Positions 7,360 through 14,958 of a stretch of DNA of 19,879 nucleotides are shown in pieces. The DNA comes from an uncultured Rickettsiales bacterium (GTDB taxonomy: Bacteria > Pseudomonadota > Alphaproteobacteria > Rickettsiales > UBA1997), in contig CATOJU010000005.1 in NCBI GenBank assembly GCA_951800555.1, forward strand, positions 1 through 19,879. The letters run 5' to 3'. Made by a program: the position numbers and the translations under genes. Every line of letters starts with the position of its first letter. The first letter of the stretch is position 1. The notes under the pieces were generated by a model. That model saw nothing but the letters and a program-made list of their open reading frames with translations, did no database searches and was not told the DNA's origin.

Positions 7360-7644
7360 TTATTCAACTACTTTTGGAACTATAAAATAATTATACATTG
7401 ATTTTGGAGCGCATTTCATTAATTCATTTTGTTTATCTCCATCTATTACTTCGTCTTTATGAACAATTAATTGCATATCATAAGGATTTATTAATGGTTC
7501 TAATCCCTCTGTATTAATATCATTTACTGCTTTTACAGTTACTATATCATTATTTAGTAGATTAAGAATTTTTTCTTCATCTTCCTTTTTGATTTCAATT
7601 CTAGCTAATTTTGCTAATTTTTGTAAACTTTTATTATCTAACAT
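7360..7644 (-). CDS. gatC: Asp-tRNA(Asn)/Glu-tRNA(Gln) amidotransferase subunit C
   Basis: Small stabilising belt subunit of GatCAB that wraps GatA and GatB. The 94 residues show the family features: LQKLAKLARIEIKKEDEE at the N-terminus, INTEGLEPLINP in the middle and the characteristic C-terminal VPKVVE. It is the first gene of the gatC-gatA-coaBC transcript, with a promoter about 35-60 bp upstream. Confidence 0.95.
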   Translation of the reverse strand: MLDNKSLQKLAKLARIEIKKEDEEKILNLLNNDIVTVKAVNDINTEGLEPLINPYDMQLIVHKDEVIDGDKQNELMKCAPKSMYNYFIVPKVVE

Positions 7645-7680
7645 TCTTTAAAAAAGTGAATATAACCTATGTTAGGTATA

Positions 7681-7708
7681 ATTATAACATAATTAAATTA
7701 AAAATCAA
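7681..7708 (-). promoter_or_regulatory. Promoter of gatC-gatA-coaBC
   Basis: Reading leftward: TTGATT (7708-7703), 16-nt spacer, TATAAT (7686-7681). The gatC start is 36 bp further on. A short inverted repeat, ACCTA-TGT-TAGGT (7665-7677), covers the expected transcription start. Confidence 0.6.
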
Positions 7709-7772
7709 TAAAAAAGTTTTATTAAGGAACATTAACCATATTTTTTATAAATCTATAAAAAATCTTTATTTT

Positions 7773-7810
7773 AAAATCTAGATTTTATTGGTAATTTAAA
7801 AATCTAGATT
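7773..7810. repeat. Twin AATCTAGATT palindromes; possible kdsB terminator
   Basis: The self-complementary decamer AATCTAGATT occurs at 7775-7784 (extended to a 14-bp palindrome at 7773-7786) and again at 7801-7810, 26 bp apart. The two copies can also pair into a 10-bp stem with a 16-nt loop. They lie about 95-130 bp downstream of kdsB and about 65 bp upstream of the gatC -35 box, so either a terminator for HIT-kdsB or a protein-binding pair is possible. Confidence 0.4.
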
Positions 7811-7903
7811 ATTTAGAATATTGAAAAGTTATTAAGAATTTTTATTTTTTATGTTTATTATCTTTTATAAAAATGAAAGAAAAAATTAAGAAAACTTTAA
7901 TCT

Positions 7904-8683
7904 TTACTTTATATATTTTCTAGCTTCTTCTAGTTCAGTTGGGGTATTTATATCTGCTGGTGCCTCTTGTATCAATTTCATTTCTTCAGAAGTAATTATT
8001 TTTGCTTTTATAATCATTCCATCTTCTAAAGCCCTTAATTGTTCTAAAGATTCTCTATCTTCAAGAACTCCTACTGGTAAAGAAACCATTCTTTTAAATG
8101 AATTTGCTTTATAAACATAGATACCTATATGATGATAATAATCTTTATTTACAGGTTTATCTGGATCTCTTATATAGGGGCAAACTGCTCTTGTAAAATA
8201 TAAAGCTCTTCCCTCTAATTCTCCATTTCTTAAACCCATAACAATTTTTACATTTGTCGGATCTTCAATAGATTTTTGATCTTTAAATATCATTCCGCAA
8301 GTGGCTATATCACAATCACCTTTTTCAATCATTTTGATAAGTGGTAAATTTACTCTAGGATCAACATTTAAACCATCCCCTTGAAAATTTACAATTATAT
8401 CATATTTTTTACCACTTGGATCTATTTGATCTAAAGCCGCTGCAATTCTATCAGTTCCTGATGGCAATGCGGGATCTGTTAAAATAGATTTTATACCTAT
8501 TTTATTACATTCTTCAATAATTTCTTTATCTCCAGCAGCAACATAAACATCGCTTTTTATATATTTCATTACATTTTCGCAAACTCTTCTAATAATAGTT
8601 TTTCCATTAACTTCTAGAAGTGGTTTATTTGGCAATCTTGTTGCCTTTAATCTTGCTGGTATTACGGTTATAATATTTGACAT
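7904..8683 (-). CDS. kdsB: 3-deoxy-manno-octulosonate cytidylyltransferase (CMP-Kdo synthetase)
   Basis: Activates Kdo with CTP to CMP-Kdo, the donor used for the LPS inner core, so the cell makes Kdo-containing LPS. Visible motifs are IPARLKATRLPNKPL (8-22) for CTP binding, PSGTDRIAAAL (74-84), and NFQGD (99-103) followed by LNVDP. The end of the domain has YFTRA and a YYHHIGIYVY segment. The 259-residue length is slightly above average but within the family. It lies 23 bp downstream of the HIT gene on the same strand and is probably cotranscribed. No clear Shine-Dalgarno precedes the ATG. Confidence 0.95.
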   Translation of the reverse strand: MSNIITVIPARLKATRLPNKPLLEVNGKTIIRRVCENVMKYIKSDVYVAAGDKEIIEECNKIGIKSILTDPALPSGTDRIAAALDQIDPSGKKYDIIVNFQGDGLNVDPRVNLPLIKMIEKGDCDIATCGMIFKDQKSIEDPTNVKIVMGLRNGELEGRALYFTRAVCPYIRDPDKPVNKDYYHHIGIYVYKANSFKRMVSLPVGVLEDRESLEQLRALEDGMIIKAKIITSEEMKLIQEAPADINTPTELEEARKYIK

Positions 8684-8706
8684 TTCTAATTAATTTTATT
8701 AATAAA

Positions 8707-9132
8707 TTATTTATATTGACTATTTTTATATTCAATTTCAATAGCTTTTTTGATTTTTTCAATAGTACTTTTCATTTCTTCTTCTGAATAAGGTTCTTTA
8801 TGATTATTCCAAACTGTACCGGGCCAGTCTGGATCTCCTTCTTTTCTGCAAAGTATATGTACATGTAATTGAGGTGTTTTATTGCCTATCATGGCAACAT
8901 TTGTTTGATCGCAAGGAAATAAATTAAACATTACTTTTTCGCAACAAGCTATTTCCTTCATTAATTTTATTCTTTCATCTAATGTTAAATTTAACATATT
9001 TTTAACATTATTTTTCATTGGAACTAAAAATATCCAAGGATAAAATTTATTATTTTCAAATAAAACTGTACATAATTCTAAATTTATTATATGTTGCTTT
9101 TTTTTTAAAGCTGGAACTAATTCAAAATCCAT
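8707..9132 (-). CDS. HIT-domain nucleotide-binding protein
   Basis: A 141-residue histidine-triad protein, likely a cytoplasmic nucleotide hydrolase or transferase acting on Ap4A-like or AMP-linked compounds. The active-site segment is PQLHVHILCRKEGDPDWPG (87-105): by alignment to HxHxHxx, His90 is the nucleophile and His92 the third triad residue, while the first triad position is Gln88. The QLHVH form followed by an R-x-x-x-D-P-x-W-P segment is known in a proteobacterial HIT subfamily, so activity may be retained. Substrate unknown. It precedes kdsB by 23 bp, and the two may form one transcript; a functional link to Kdo activation is not established. Confidence 0.88.
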   Translation of the reverse strand: MDFELVPALKKKQHIINLELCTVLFENNKFYPWIFLVPMKNNVKNMLNLTLDERIKLMKEIACCEKVMFNLFPCDQTNVAMIGNKTPQLHVHILCRKEGDPDWPGTVWNNHKEPYSEEEMKSTIEKIKKAIEIEYKNSQYK

Positions 9133-9207
9133 TTTTTTAAAGTTGTTTTTTGAAAAAAATTAGAATAAAAAAATATTTTTGCAATGAAAAATTTTTTAAA
9201 TCTTTTC

Positions 9208-9236
9208 TTGACATTTTTAAATTTTTATAGTATAAT
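9208..9236 (+). promoter_or_regulatory. Consensus sigma-70 promoter of the split TPR gene
   Basis: TTGACA (9208-9213), exactly 17 nt, TATAAT (9231-9236): a full match to the sigma-70 consensus and the best promoter in the window. The start codon at 9283 is 46 bp downstream, with AAAGGA at 9271-9276. A strong promoter argues that the broken downstream gene is, or recently was, highly expressed. Confidence 0.85.
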
Positions 9237-9282
9237 TATATTAATAATATTAATTTTACATTAAAATTATAAAGGATTTGTA

Positions 9283-10167
9283 ATGGTTATGAATTTAGAC
9301 TTAATAAAAGATATTACAAAATATCTTATAGATAATTCTCAAAATTTTTCTTCTGAAAAATGGGAGAAATACAAAGTTGATATAGGTGATAATTTTAAAG
9401 ATGCTATAAAAACATTATACTCAGAAAATAGATTAAAACAAAATCATCCATTATTGTCATTTTTTTCTAATATGCCTGTAATAGGTAAAATATTTAATAA
9501 AAGTATACAAAATAAAAAGAATATATACATTGAAGAATTTGAAAATAATCCAAAAATCAGAGGGTTTGAAGGCTTAAAAAAATTTACCGATTTTATTGAA
9601 AAAGAATATTTAATAGAGTATAAAAAAGAAATAAAAGATAGAGATTATAGAAAATTAGAGTTAATAATATATTTAAATAGAGTTTCTTTATTATCAAGAA
9701 AAAATATTATTTTAGCTAATAATATGTACGGACATTATATTTCTTTTAAAGAGTATTCTGATATTCAAATGACTTTTAAGGAAGATAGATTAAAAGAATT
9801 TTTAAAAGATAAAAATACAACAAAAAATGATATTGAAAAAATACTTTCTTTATTTAAATCTGAAGTTGATTCTGAATTCTTAAGAATACAGATGAATAAT
9901 CTTGATAAAATAAAAGAAGAACAGGAAAATCTACCAGAAAAAGAAAGGGATTATAATTTGTATGCAAATATATTACATTTGAAAGCTATTATTCACTTAA
10001 ATTTTTACAGCAATAAAGAAACGTGCATAAAAGAAACAAGAGATTTATTCGAAACTGAAAATTATTATAGAAATTTGAATTTTTGTTTAAAAGAAGAAGT
10101 TATATTAAATTTTATTAAAGAAAATTGCTTAAATCCTAGAATTTTATATAAAAAAATAAAAAAATAG
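9283..10167 (+). CDS. N-terminal part of a split helical repeat protein (294 residues)
   Basis: Encodes a charged, almost entirely helical protein with no signal peptide and no recognised catalytic motif. Residues about 57-76 contain a short hydrophobic patch (LLSFFSNMPVIGKIF). AAAGGA at 9271-9276 supports the ATG at 9283; an ATG two codons later is an alternative. The frame ends at TAG (10165-10167) immediately after an A7 run. The -1 frame is open from 10152 and continues without a stop, through about 42 codons of coding-quality sequence, into the next frame. I therefore read this as the first third of a roughly 1040-residue protein. It is either a genuine separate gene, a recent frameshift, or a product that depends on slippage. 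Confidence 0.75.
   Translation: MVMNLDLIKDITKYLIDNSQNFSSEKWEKYKVDIGDNFKDAIKTLYSENRLKQNHPLLSFFSNMPVIGKIFNKSIQNKKNIYIEEFENNPKIRGFEGLKKFTDFIEKEYLIEYKKEIKDRDYRKLELIIYLNRVSLLSRKNIILANNMYGHYISFKEYSDIQMTFKEDRLKEFLKDKNTTKNDIEKILSLFKSEVDSEFLRIQMNNLDKIKEEQENLPEKERDYNLYANILHLKAIIHLNFYSNKETCIKETRDLFETENYYRNLNFCLKEEVILNFIKENCLNPRILYKKIKK
10158..10167 (+). other. A7 slippery run directly before a TAG stop
   Basis: Seven As at 10158-10164 are phased A|AAA|AAA in the upstream frame and are followed by TAG. A -1 slip, or one extra A in the mRNA, gives AAA-AAA-ATA-GAA-GAT and joins the downstream frame, which has no stop until 12398. A second A7 (10150-10156) lies 1 nt upstream but is not in slippery phase. 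A small AT-only hairpin (10181-10199) starts 16 nt downstream, farther than usual for a frameshift stimulator. Transcriptional slippage on poly-A, known in AT-rich symbionts, is at least as likely as ribosomal frameshifting. Confidence 0.7.
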
Positions 10168-10289
10168 AAGATACATTTTATATATTATTTAATAATATAA
10201 ATAATATTGAAACAAGAATAAAAAAAGAAAATATTTCAAAAGAGGTAATTGCTGGTTTAAAATTTTTTAAAGGAGCTGTTTTAGAATTA

Positions 10290-12398
10290 ATGGGACCACA
10301 AAAAAACCAACAATTAAAATGTAAAAAAGAATATTTTGAAGCTATAAAATATTATAATTATGTAGCGAATAATAATAATAATATATTGGATGAAAATAAA
10401 AATAAATTGGAAGAAGCAAAAATTGCTTGTTTAACATCAATAAATATTTTTAATAAAGCAATTACTAGACAAGTAGAAATTAAAAAAAATAATATAGTTA
10501 ATAATACAAAAGATAAAAAAAATTCATTCATAGAAAATTTTAATAATTTAAAAGAAAAAATTAATAATTTAATAAATAAAAAAACAAATGAAAATTATAA
10601 TATTGAACAAGAAATAAATACTATAAATTTATACAATTCATTATCAAAATTAGATAATAATAATGCTCAATATGAATGTGGAATTTTTCAAAAGAAAATA
10701 AATCAAGAAATAGCTCTTAATCATTTTGAAAACGCCGCTATAAATGGTCATGATGAAGCAAAATTAAAAACAATAAAATATTATTTAGGAAATAATACAG
10801 TAGAAAGAAATAAATATATTGAAAAACATATATTAAATTCGGATATTTCATATAAAAATTGTAAAAAAATAGCTGAAGTTTATAAAAGAAATAATGAATA
10901 TAAAGCGGCTATTAGATTTTATAATAAGATTAATGAAAAACTAAAAAATAAAGAAAAAGTTAAAGATAATATTTCAAGAATAAGAAATATTTTTATAAAA
11001 ATAGGCAATTGTTTTGTAAAATTAGGTGATAAATTTAATAACAATGAACAAAAAAATATAGCTAATGATTATTATACAAACGCTATTAGTAATTATAAAA
11101 GATTTGAAAATATTAATAAAAACTGGTATCCGACCTTTGAATCACAGTGGAAAATTACTAATATATACAAAAAATTTGATAATAATAAAAAATATAAAAT
11201 TAATTTAATTAAATTGTCTTTGCTTGTTAAAGATTTACAAAAAGAAGACATCGAAAAAAAAGATGAAAAAGAAAAAAAATATTTAACAAAGATTTACTTT
11301 AATTTAGCAAATTTTTATAGATATGGTTTATTTAGTTATAAATATAAAGAATATAAATATAAAGAATATATTAATTTTAAAGAGGCTTTGAAATATTATG
11401 AAAAAGCTGCGGATTTAGGTGATATAGATTCTATGTATGAAGTTGGATATTTATTGGAAAATAATATTGAATTAAAAAATGAAAAAAAAGCTTTAGAATA
11501 TTTTAAAAAAATTGTTAACCTATGTCAAGATACAAGACAAAATATGGCAGCGATTAAAATCACAAAATTATTTTTAAATAATAGTGAAATAAAAGAGCAA
11601 AATAAAGACAAAATTTTTGAATTATTTAAAAACTTAAAAAGTTTAAAAACTAAATTTGATATTGCAAAAATGTTAGAACAAAAAGGAGAAATTTTAGAAG
11701 AAAATGAAGCTATTAAAATATTTAAAAATATAATTGAAACTTCTGAAAATTGTGATATCAAGACTAATTCATTATTTGAACTTGGCGATATTTATTCTCA
11801 AAGAGATAATGAAAAAGATTTAAAATATTCTTTGAATTGCTATTCTAATATAGCTAATTTAGATAGAAATATGACTAATGAAAAATTAGAAAAAATATCT
11901 GATAAAATAAAATTTGTTACTATTAAGTTAAATACTTTAGAACTTGAAAATCAAACTAAAAGAATTGATTTTGCTAAATCAATAAGTTTAATAGGTGGAA
12001 GAGAAAAAGAAGCTATTGAAATATTTGAAGAATTAAAAAATTGTGAAAATAAAGCTATTAAATTTGATGCTCTTTTTGAATTAGGTAATATTTATTGTGA
12101 GAAAAATAGTAAAAAAGATTTAGAATATGCTAGAAATTGTTTTGTTAATGCAATAGATACCAATCCAACCCAAACTGATATAAGAGATATTATATATGAT
12201 AAAATTTCAGAAATTGATAAAAAAATAAATGATCCAAATTTTATAAAAATAAATATTCAGGATAAATTTTTAAATTGTATAAATGATATAAACGAACACT
12301 TTCAAAATATTCTTCCAAAAAAGAAAAATGATTTTGACGAAGATACAATAAAAGAAGGATATATTATGGATAAAGATTGTATTATACTTCTTCCGTAA
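10290..12398 (+). CDS. TPR/Sel1-like repeat protein, C-terminal part of split gene
   Basis: A 702-residue frame from the first ATG, but the reading frame is open from 10152; the upstream part encodes ETRIKKENISKEVIAGLKFF and continues directly into the repeats. No well-spaced ribosome site precedes 10290 (AAAGGAG ends 14 nt before it), supporting translation from the 9283 frame. The protein is an alpha-solenoid: TPR/Sel1-like units include YFEAIKYYNYVANNN, ALNHFENAAINGHDEAKL, YKAAIRFYNKINEKL, EALKYYEKAADLGDIDSMYE and ALEYFKKIVNL. Two ~101-residue units near the C-terminus are tandem copies. It is Asn/Lys/Ile-rich and lacks a signal peptide. Such solenoids serve as interaction scaffolds and are common among effectors; function unknown. 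It ends before a convergent gene. Confidence 0.75.
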   Translation: MGPQKNQQLKCKKEYFEAIKYYNYVANNNNNILDENKNKLEEAKIACLTSINIFNKAITRQVEIKKNNIVNNTKDKKNSFIENFNNLKEKINNLINKKTNENYNIEQEINTINLYNSLSKLDNNNAQYECGIFQKKINQEIALNHFENAAINGHDEAKLKTIKYYLGNNTVERNKYIEKHILNSDISYKNCKKIAEVYKRNNEYKAAIRFYNKINEKLKNKEKVKDNISRIRNIFIKIGNCFVKLGDKFNNNEQKNIANDYYTNAISNYKRFENINKNWYPTFESQWKITNIYKKFDNNKKYKINLIKLSLLVKDLQKEDIEKKDEKEKKYLTKIYFNLANFYRYGLFSYKYKEYKYKEYINFKEALKYYEKAADLGDIDSMYEVGYLLENNIELKNEKKALEYFKKIVNLCQDTRQNMAAIKITKLFLNNSEIKEQNKDKIFELFKNLKSLKTKFDIAKMLEQKGEILEENEAIKIFKNIIETSENCDIKTNSLFELGDIYSQRDNEKDLKYSLNCYSNIANLDRNMTNEKLEKISDKIKFVTIKLNTLELENQTKRIDFAKSISLIGGREKEAIEIFEELKNCENKAIKFDALFELGNIYCEKNSKKDLEYARNCFVNAIDTNPTQTDIRDIIYDKISEIDKKINDPNFIKINIQDKFLNCINDINEHFQNILPKKKNDFDEDTIKEGYIMDKDCIILLP
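11340..11369 (+). repeat. Perfect 15-bp tandem duplication
   Basis: The unit AAATATAAAGAATAT occurs at 11340-11354 and again at 11355-11369, keeping the frame and doubling the residues KYKEY before a TPR-like helix. It looks like a recent replication-slippage event. Confidence 0.85.
11655..12240 (+). repeat. Two tandem ~101-residue protein repeats
   Basis: Unit 1 runs from FDIAKMLEQKG through NEAIKIFKNI, SLFELGDIYSQRDNEKDLKY and NCYSNIANLD. Unit 2 starts at 11964 and repeats the order: IDFAKSISLIGG, KEAIEIFEEL, ALFELGNIYCEKNSKKDLEY, NCFVNAIDTN. The offset is 303-309 nt. This indicates an old in-frame duplication of a three-to-four-helix-pair module within the solenoid. Confidence 0.7.
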
Positions 12399-12424
12399 TA
12401 ATGAATAATAATAGTAAAAAAATA

Positions 12425-12465
12425 AAGCCTTTATTTTAAATTATAAAAATTTATAATAAAGGCTT
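12425..12465 (-). terminator. Hairpin terminator between convergent genes
   Basis: Perfect 11-bp arms AAGCCTTTATT (12425-12435) and AATAAAGGCTT (12455-12465). On the minus strand the hairpin is followed by a T-rich run (the complement of 12412-12424), so it best serves the secreted-protein gene ending at 12482. It can also stop the plus-strand TPR gene, which ends 27 bp before it. Confidence 0.65.
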
Positions 12466-12481
12466 AAGGCTAAAAATAAAT

Positions 12482-12868
12482 TTATTGTAATATATATTTT
12501 TTAGAATAATTTCCTAATATGTTTGCTGGATATTTATTTTGAAAATTTATATAATTATGTTTTTGTAAATCATTATTTTCTATTTGCAAAGGTATTTTAA
12601 TACTAATTTTCACTGATTGTATGTTATCCTTTGTTAAGTTAATAAAATAATGTGTATTTTTTTCTATTATTTTTTTGCCTGTATTTACATTATATGTAGC
12701 TATTCTTTTATATATTTCTTTACCAGTTTCTGTAAAAATATTTAAAATTTGAGTCATAAAAAAATTAGTAATTAATTCATTACGACGGTTCCTCATATTT
12801 TTCTCCGTAGCAAATACTATTGTACTACTAAAAATAAATAATATAATAATTAAGATTATTTTTTTCAT
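12482..12868 (-). CDS. Secreted protein of unknown function (128 residues)
   Basis: Residues 1-21 form a classical Sec signal peptide: MKK, a hydrophobic core ILIIILFIFSSTIVF and a likely cleavage after FA before TEKN. There is no lipobox. The mature part, about 107 residues, is basic, begins with an Arg/Asn-rich segment (NMRNRRNE) and then has a helical region (TNFFMTQILNIFTETGKEIYKRI). A beta-type stretch SVKISIKIPLQI follows. I do not recognise the family. It is expected in the periplasm or outside the cell. It follows tgt on the same strand but 236 bp away, so it is probably transcribed separately. Confidence 0.75.
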   Translation of the reverse strand: MKKIILIIILFIFSSTIVFATEKNMRNRRNELITNFFMTQILNIFTETGKEIYKRIATYNVNTGKKIIEKNTHYFINLTKDNIQSVKISIKIPLQIENNDLQKHNYINFQNKYPANILGNYSKKYILQ

Positions 12869-13057
12869 AAATCATATTAATTCTTTAACATAATTAATTT
12901 TAAAATTTTTATAATATATATTCAAAATATTTGGAAGATAAAGTAAAGTATGATAAAAAATAAATTTTATTATAATAAATATCACAAAATAATATAAATA
13001 TATTTATATTTATGTTAAAATGGTTAATTATTATAAATAAATATAATAAATAGGTTG

Positions 13058-13093
13058 AAAAAAATATGATTTACTATTTATACTAAATATAGT
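13058..13093 (-). terminator. Weak hairpin after tgt
   Basis: On the minus strand, ACTATATTTA and TAAATAGT pair imperfectly (13073-13093, 2-nt bulge) and are followed by a T-rich run (13058-13068 complement). It lies 12 bp after the tgt stop. AT-only and bulged, so only suggestive. Confidence 0.3.
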
Positions 13094-13104
13094 CATGTTA
13101 TACA

Positions 13105-14241
13105 TTAATATAGCTCTTTGGCACCATTTTTCATAAATTCATTTACAAAATTTACATATCTTTTTTCTTCAATTGCTTTTCTTATTCCTCTCATTAAATC
13201 TTGATAATACATTATATTATGTTCTGTTAATAACATAGCTCCCAAGATTTCGTCAGCTTTAAATAAATGATTTATATAAGCTTTTGTGTGTTGTCTACAA
13301 GCTGTGCAATTGCATTTTTCATCAATAGGTTTATCATCATATTTATATTGTGAATTTTTTATATTAATTGCTCCATTCCTAGTAAATGCTTGCCCATTCC
13401 TTCCACTTCTAGCTGGCAAAACGCAATCAAATTGATCAACTCCTCTTAAAACTGAACCGATAATATCTATTGGTTTTCCAACGCCCATTAAATATCTTGG
13501 TTTATCAAAAGGCATCATAGGTGTTAAGTAATCTAAAACACTAAACATTAATTCCCAACCATCGTTTATTGACAAATCTCCACCTATAGCATAACCATCA
13601 AATCCAATATTTTTTAGACCTTCTATTGATTGAGTTCTCAAATTTTTATCCGCCCCACCCTGTACTATTCCATATAAACCATAGCCTTCTCGTTTAATAA
13701 AAGCTTCTTTACTTCTCTTTGCCCATCTTAAAGATCTTTCCATCGCTCTTTTTGTATATTTATAATCTGCTGGCTGCCTAACACATTCGTCGAGTGCCAT
13801 AGTAATAGTTGAATCTAATTTATATTGTATTTCCATTGAAAATTCTGGAGTTAAGTTATATTTTTTACCACTTAAATGACAAGCAAAACGAACTCCATCT
13901 TCTTTAATCTTGTTTAATTTACTTAAAGACATTGCTTGAAAACCACCACAATCTGTTAAAATTGGTTTATCCCAATTCATAAATTTATGTAATCCACCCA
14001 TTTTATCAATAGTATTGTATCTATCTTGAATCATTAAATGATAAGTATTACATAACATAATTTCTGCACCACATTTTTTTAGTTGATCAAAATGCATAGC
14101 TTTCATTGCTGCTATTGTTCCAACTGGCATAAAAACTGGAGTATTTATATCACCGTGTGCTGTATGTAAAATTCCACGTCTGGCCATTCCATTTTTTTCA
14201 TTATCCATTAAATCTTCTCTAACGTCCAATTTGAATTTCAT
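13105..14241 (-). CDS. tgt: tRNA-guanine transglycosylase
   Basis: Swaps G34 of GUN-anticodon tRNAs for a queuosine precursor. Key residues are present: Asp97 in LTDCGGFQ, Asp151/Glu152/Cys153 in LDECV, Gln194 in GIVQGG, nucleophile Asp272 in FDCVLP, and the zinc ligands Cys310, Cys312, Cys315 and His341 with family spacing. Length 378 is normal. Two departures stand out: the base-binding loop after YAIGG reads DLSIND instead of the usual LAVGE-type sequence, and the tRNA loop is DCVLPARSGRNG where Thr normally follows Pro. Cys153 is the bacterial (preQ1-type) residue. It has its own promoter at 14272-14300. No other queuosine genes are in the window. Confidence 0.95.
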   Translation of the reverse strand: MKFKLDVREDLMDNEKNGMARRGILHTAHGDINTPVFMPVGTIAAMKAMHFDQLKKCGAEIMLCNTYHLMIQDRYNTIDKMGGLHKFMNWDKPILTDCGGFQAMSLSKLNKIKEDGVRFACHLSGKKYNLTPEFSMEIQYKLDSTITMALDECVRQPADYKYTKRAMERSLRWAKRSKEAFIKREGYGLYGIVQGGADKNLRTQSIEGLKNIGFDGYAIGGDLSINDGWELMFSVLDYLTPMMPFDKPRYLMGVGKPIDIIGSVLRGVDQFDCVLPARSGRNGQAFTRNGAINIKNSQYKYDDKPIDEKCNCTACRQHTKAYINHLFKADEILGAMLLTEHNIMYYQDLMRGIRKAIEEKRYVNFVNEFMKNGAKELY

Positions 14242-14271
14242 ATTAATTTAATATTTTCCAATGCTTTATTT

Positions 14272-14300
14272 ATTATAATAAACAATTTATTTAAAATCAA
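14272..14300 (-). promoter_or_regulatory. Promoter of tgt
   Basis: Reading leftward: TTGATT (14300-14295), 17-nt spacer, TATAAT (14277-14272), with the tgt ATG 30 bp beyond. Good spacing and a perfect -10. Confidence 0.65.
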
Positions 14301-14449
14301 TAGACTTCTGGTATAAAAAATTTTTTAAAAGTAAAAAGAATTAAAAAAATAATTGATATAAAAAATAATTAATAATGTATAAGCTAATTTTTTAAGATTC
14401 TAAAGATCAAAATTACATATTTAAATATAAATTATAATTATATTCTTTG

Positions 14450-14723
14450 TCAATTTTTAATAAAAATATATTTATTCACATTATTGTTTCTAATTACTTC
14501 CATTAATGAACTATAAGATTTACTAGAATCAAATTTAATTTTTCTATATTATAAAATTAGCATAATTTTCGACTAAAAAATTAACCATTTTTTTATTACC
14601 AGAAATAATAGCATTTCTTAATGGAGAATTCAAATTGTCACCATCATCTATATTTATTTTAGCTACTTTGTTAACTAAAAGTTTGTATATATTATTATGT
14701 TTAAAAAAAATAGATTTGTGCCA
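14450..14723 (-). pseudogene. Frameshifted ankyrin-repeat gene remnant
   Basis: Reading leftward from 14723, one frame gives NNIYKLLVNKVAKINIDDGD, then NLNSPLRNAIISGNKKMVNF and LVENYANFII, ending at a TAG. This is a recognisable ankyrin unit (the SPLRNAIISGN block stands where TPLHxAxxxGH is usual, followed by MVNFLVENYA). The next unit continues in a different frame: IKFDSSKSYSSLMEVIRNNN, then VNKYIFIKN and a stop at 14450. A third piece, 14905-14786 (SSINKIYCKEDEKDLIYVLL), may be the decayed upstream part. There is no start codon and there are several stops, so the gene is dead. It fills much of the 779-bp gap between tgt and the next gene. Confidence 0.65.
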
Positions 14724-14934
14724 CTAATATATTTTTATAGAGTTTCTATGTATTTTATTTTATCATAGGTTTTTATCTTTACCTAGCTATAAAAACATAT
14801 AATATATATAGTATAGGTTATAACATCATCTAAAAGTACATAAATGAGATCTTTTTCATCCTCTTTACAATAAATTTTATTAATTGAGCTATAGTAATGA
14901 TTATATTATTTTAACCCCAACTTTACTTTTTTGC

Positions 14935-14954
14935 TATAATAAAATTTTATTATA
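14935..14954. promoter_or_regulatory. 20-bp perfect palindrome upstream of the -35 box
   Basis: TATAATAAAA (14935-14944) is followed by its exact complement (14945-14954), 4 bp before the -35 box of the next gene. Position fits an activator or repressor site; an AT-only palindrome can also occur by chance in such DNA. Confidence 0.35.
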
Positions 14955-14958
14955 ACAA

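Noticed and set aside
10150..10156. First A7 run as the frameshift site
   Set aside because: Its phase is AAA|AAA|A, not A|AAA|AAA, so it is less suited to tandem -1 slippage by ribosomes; it could still contribute to transcriptional slippage.
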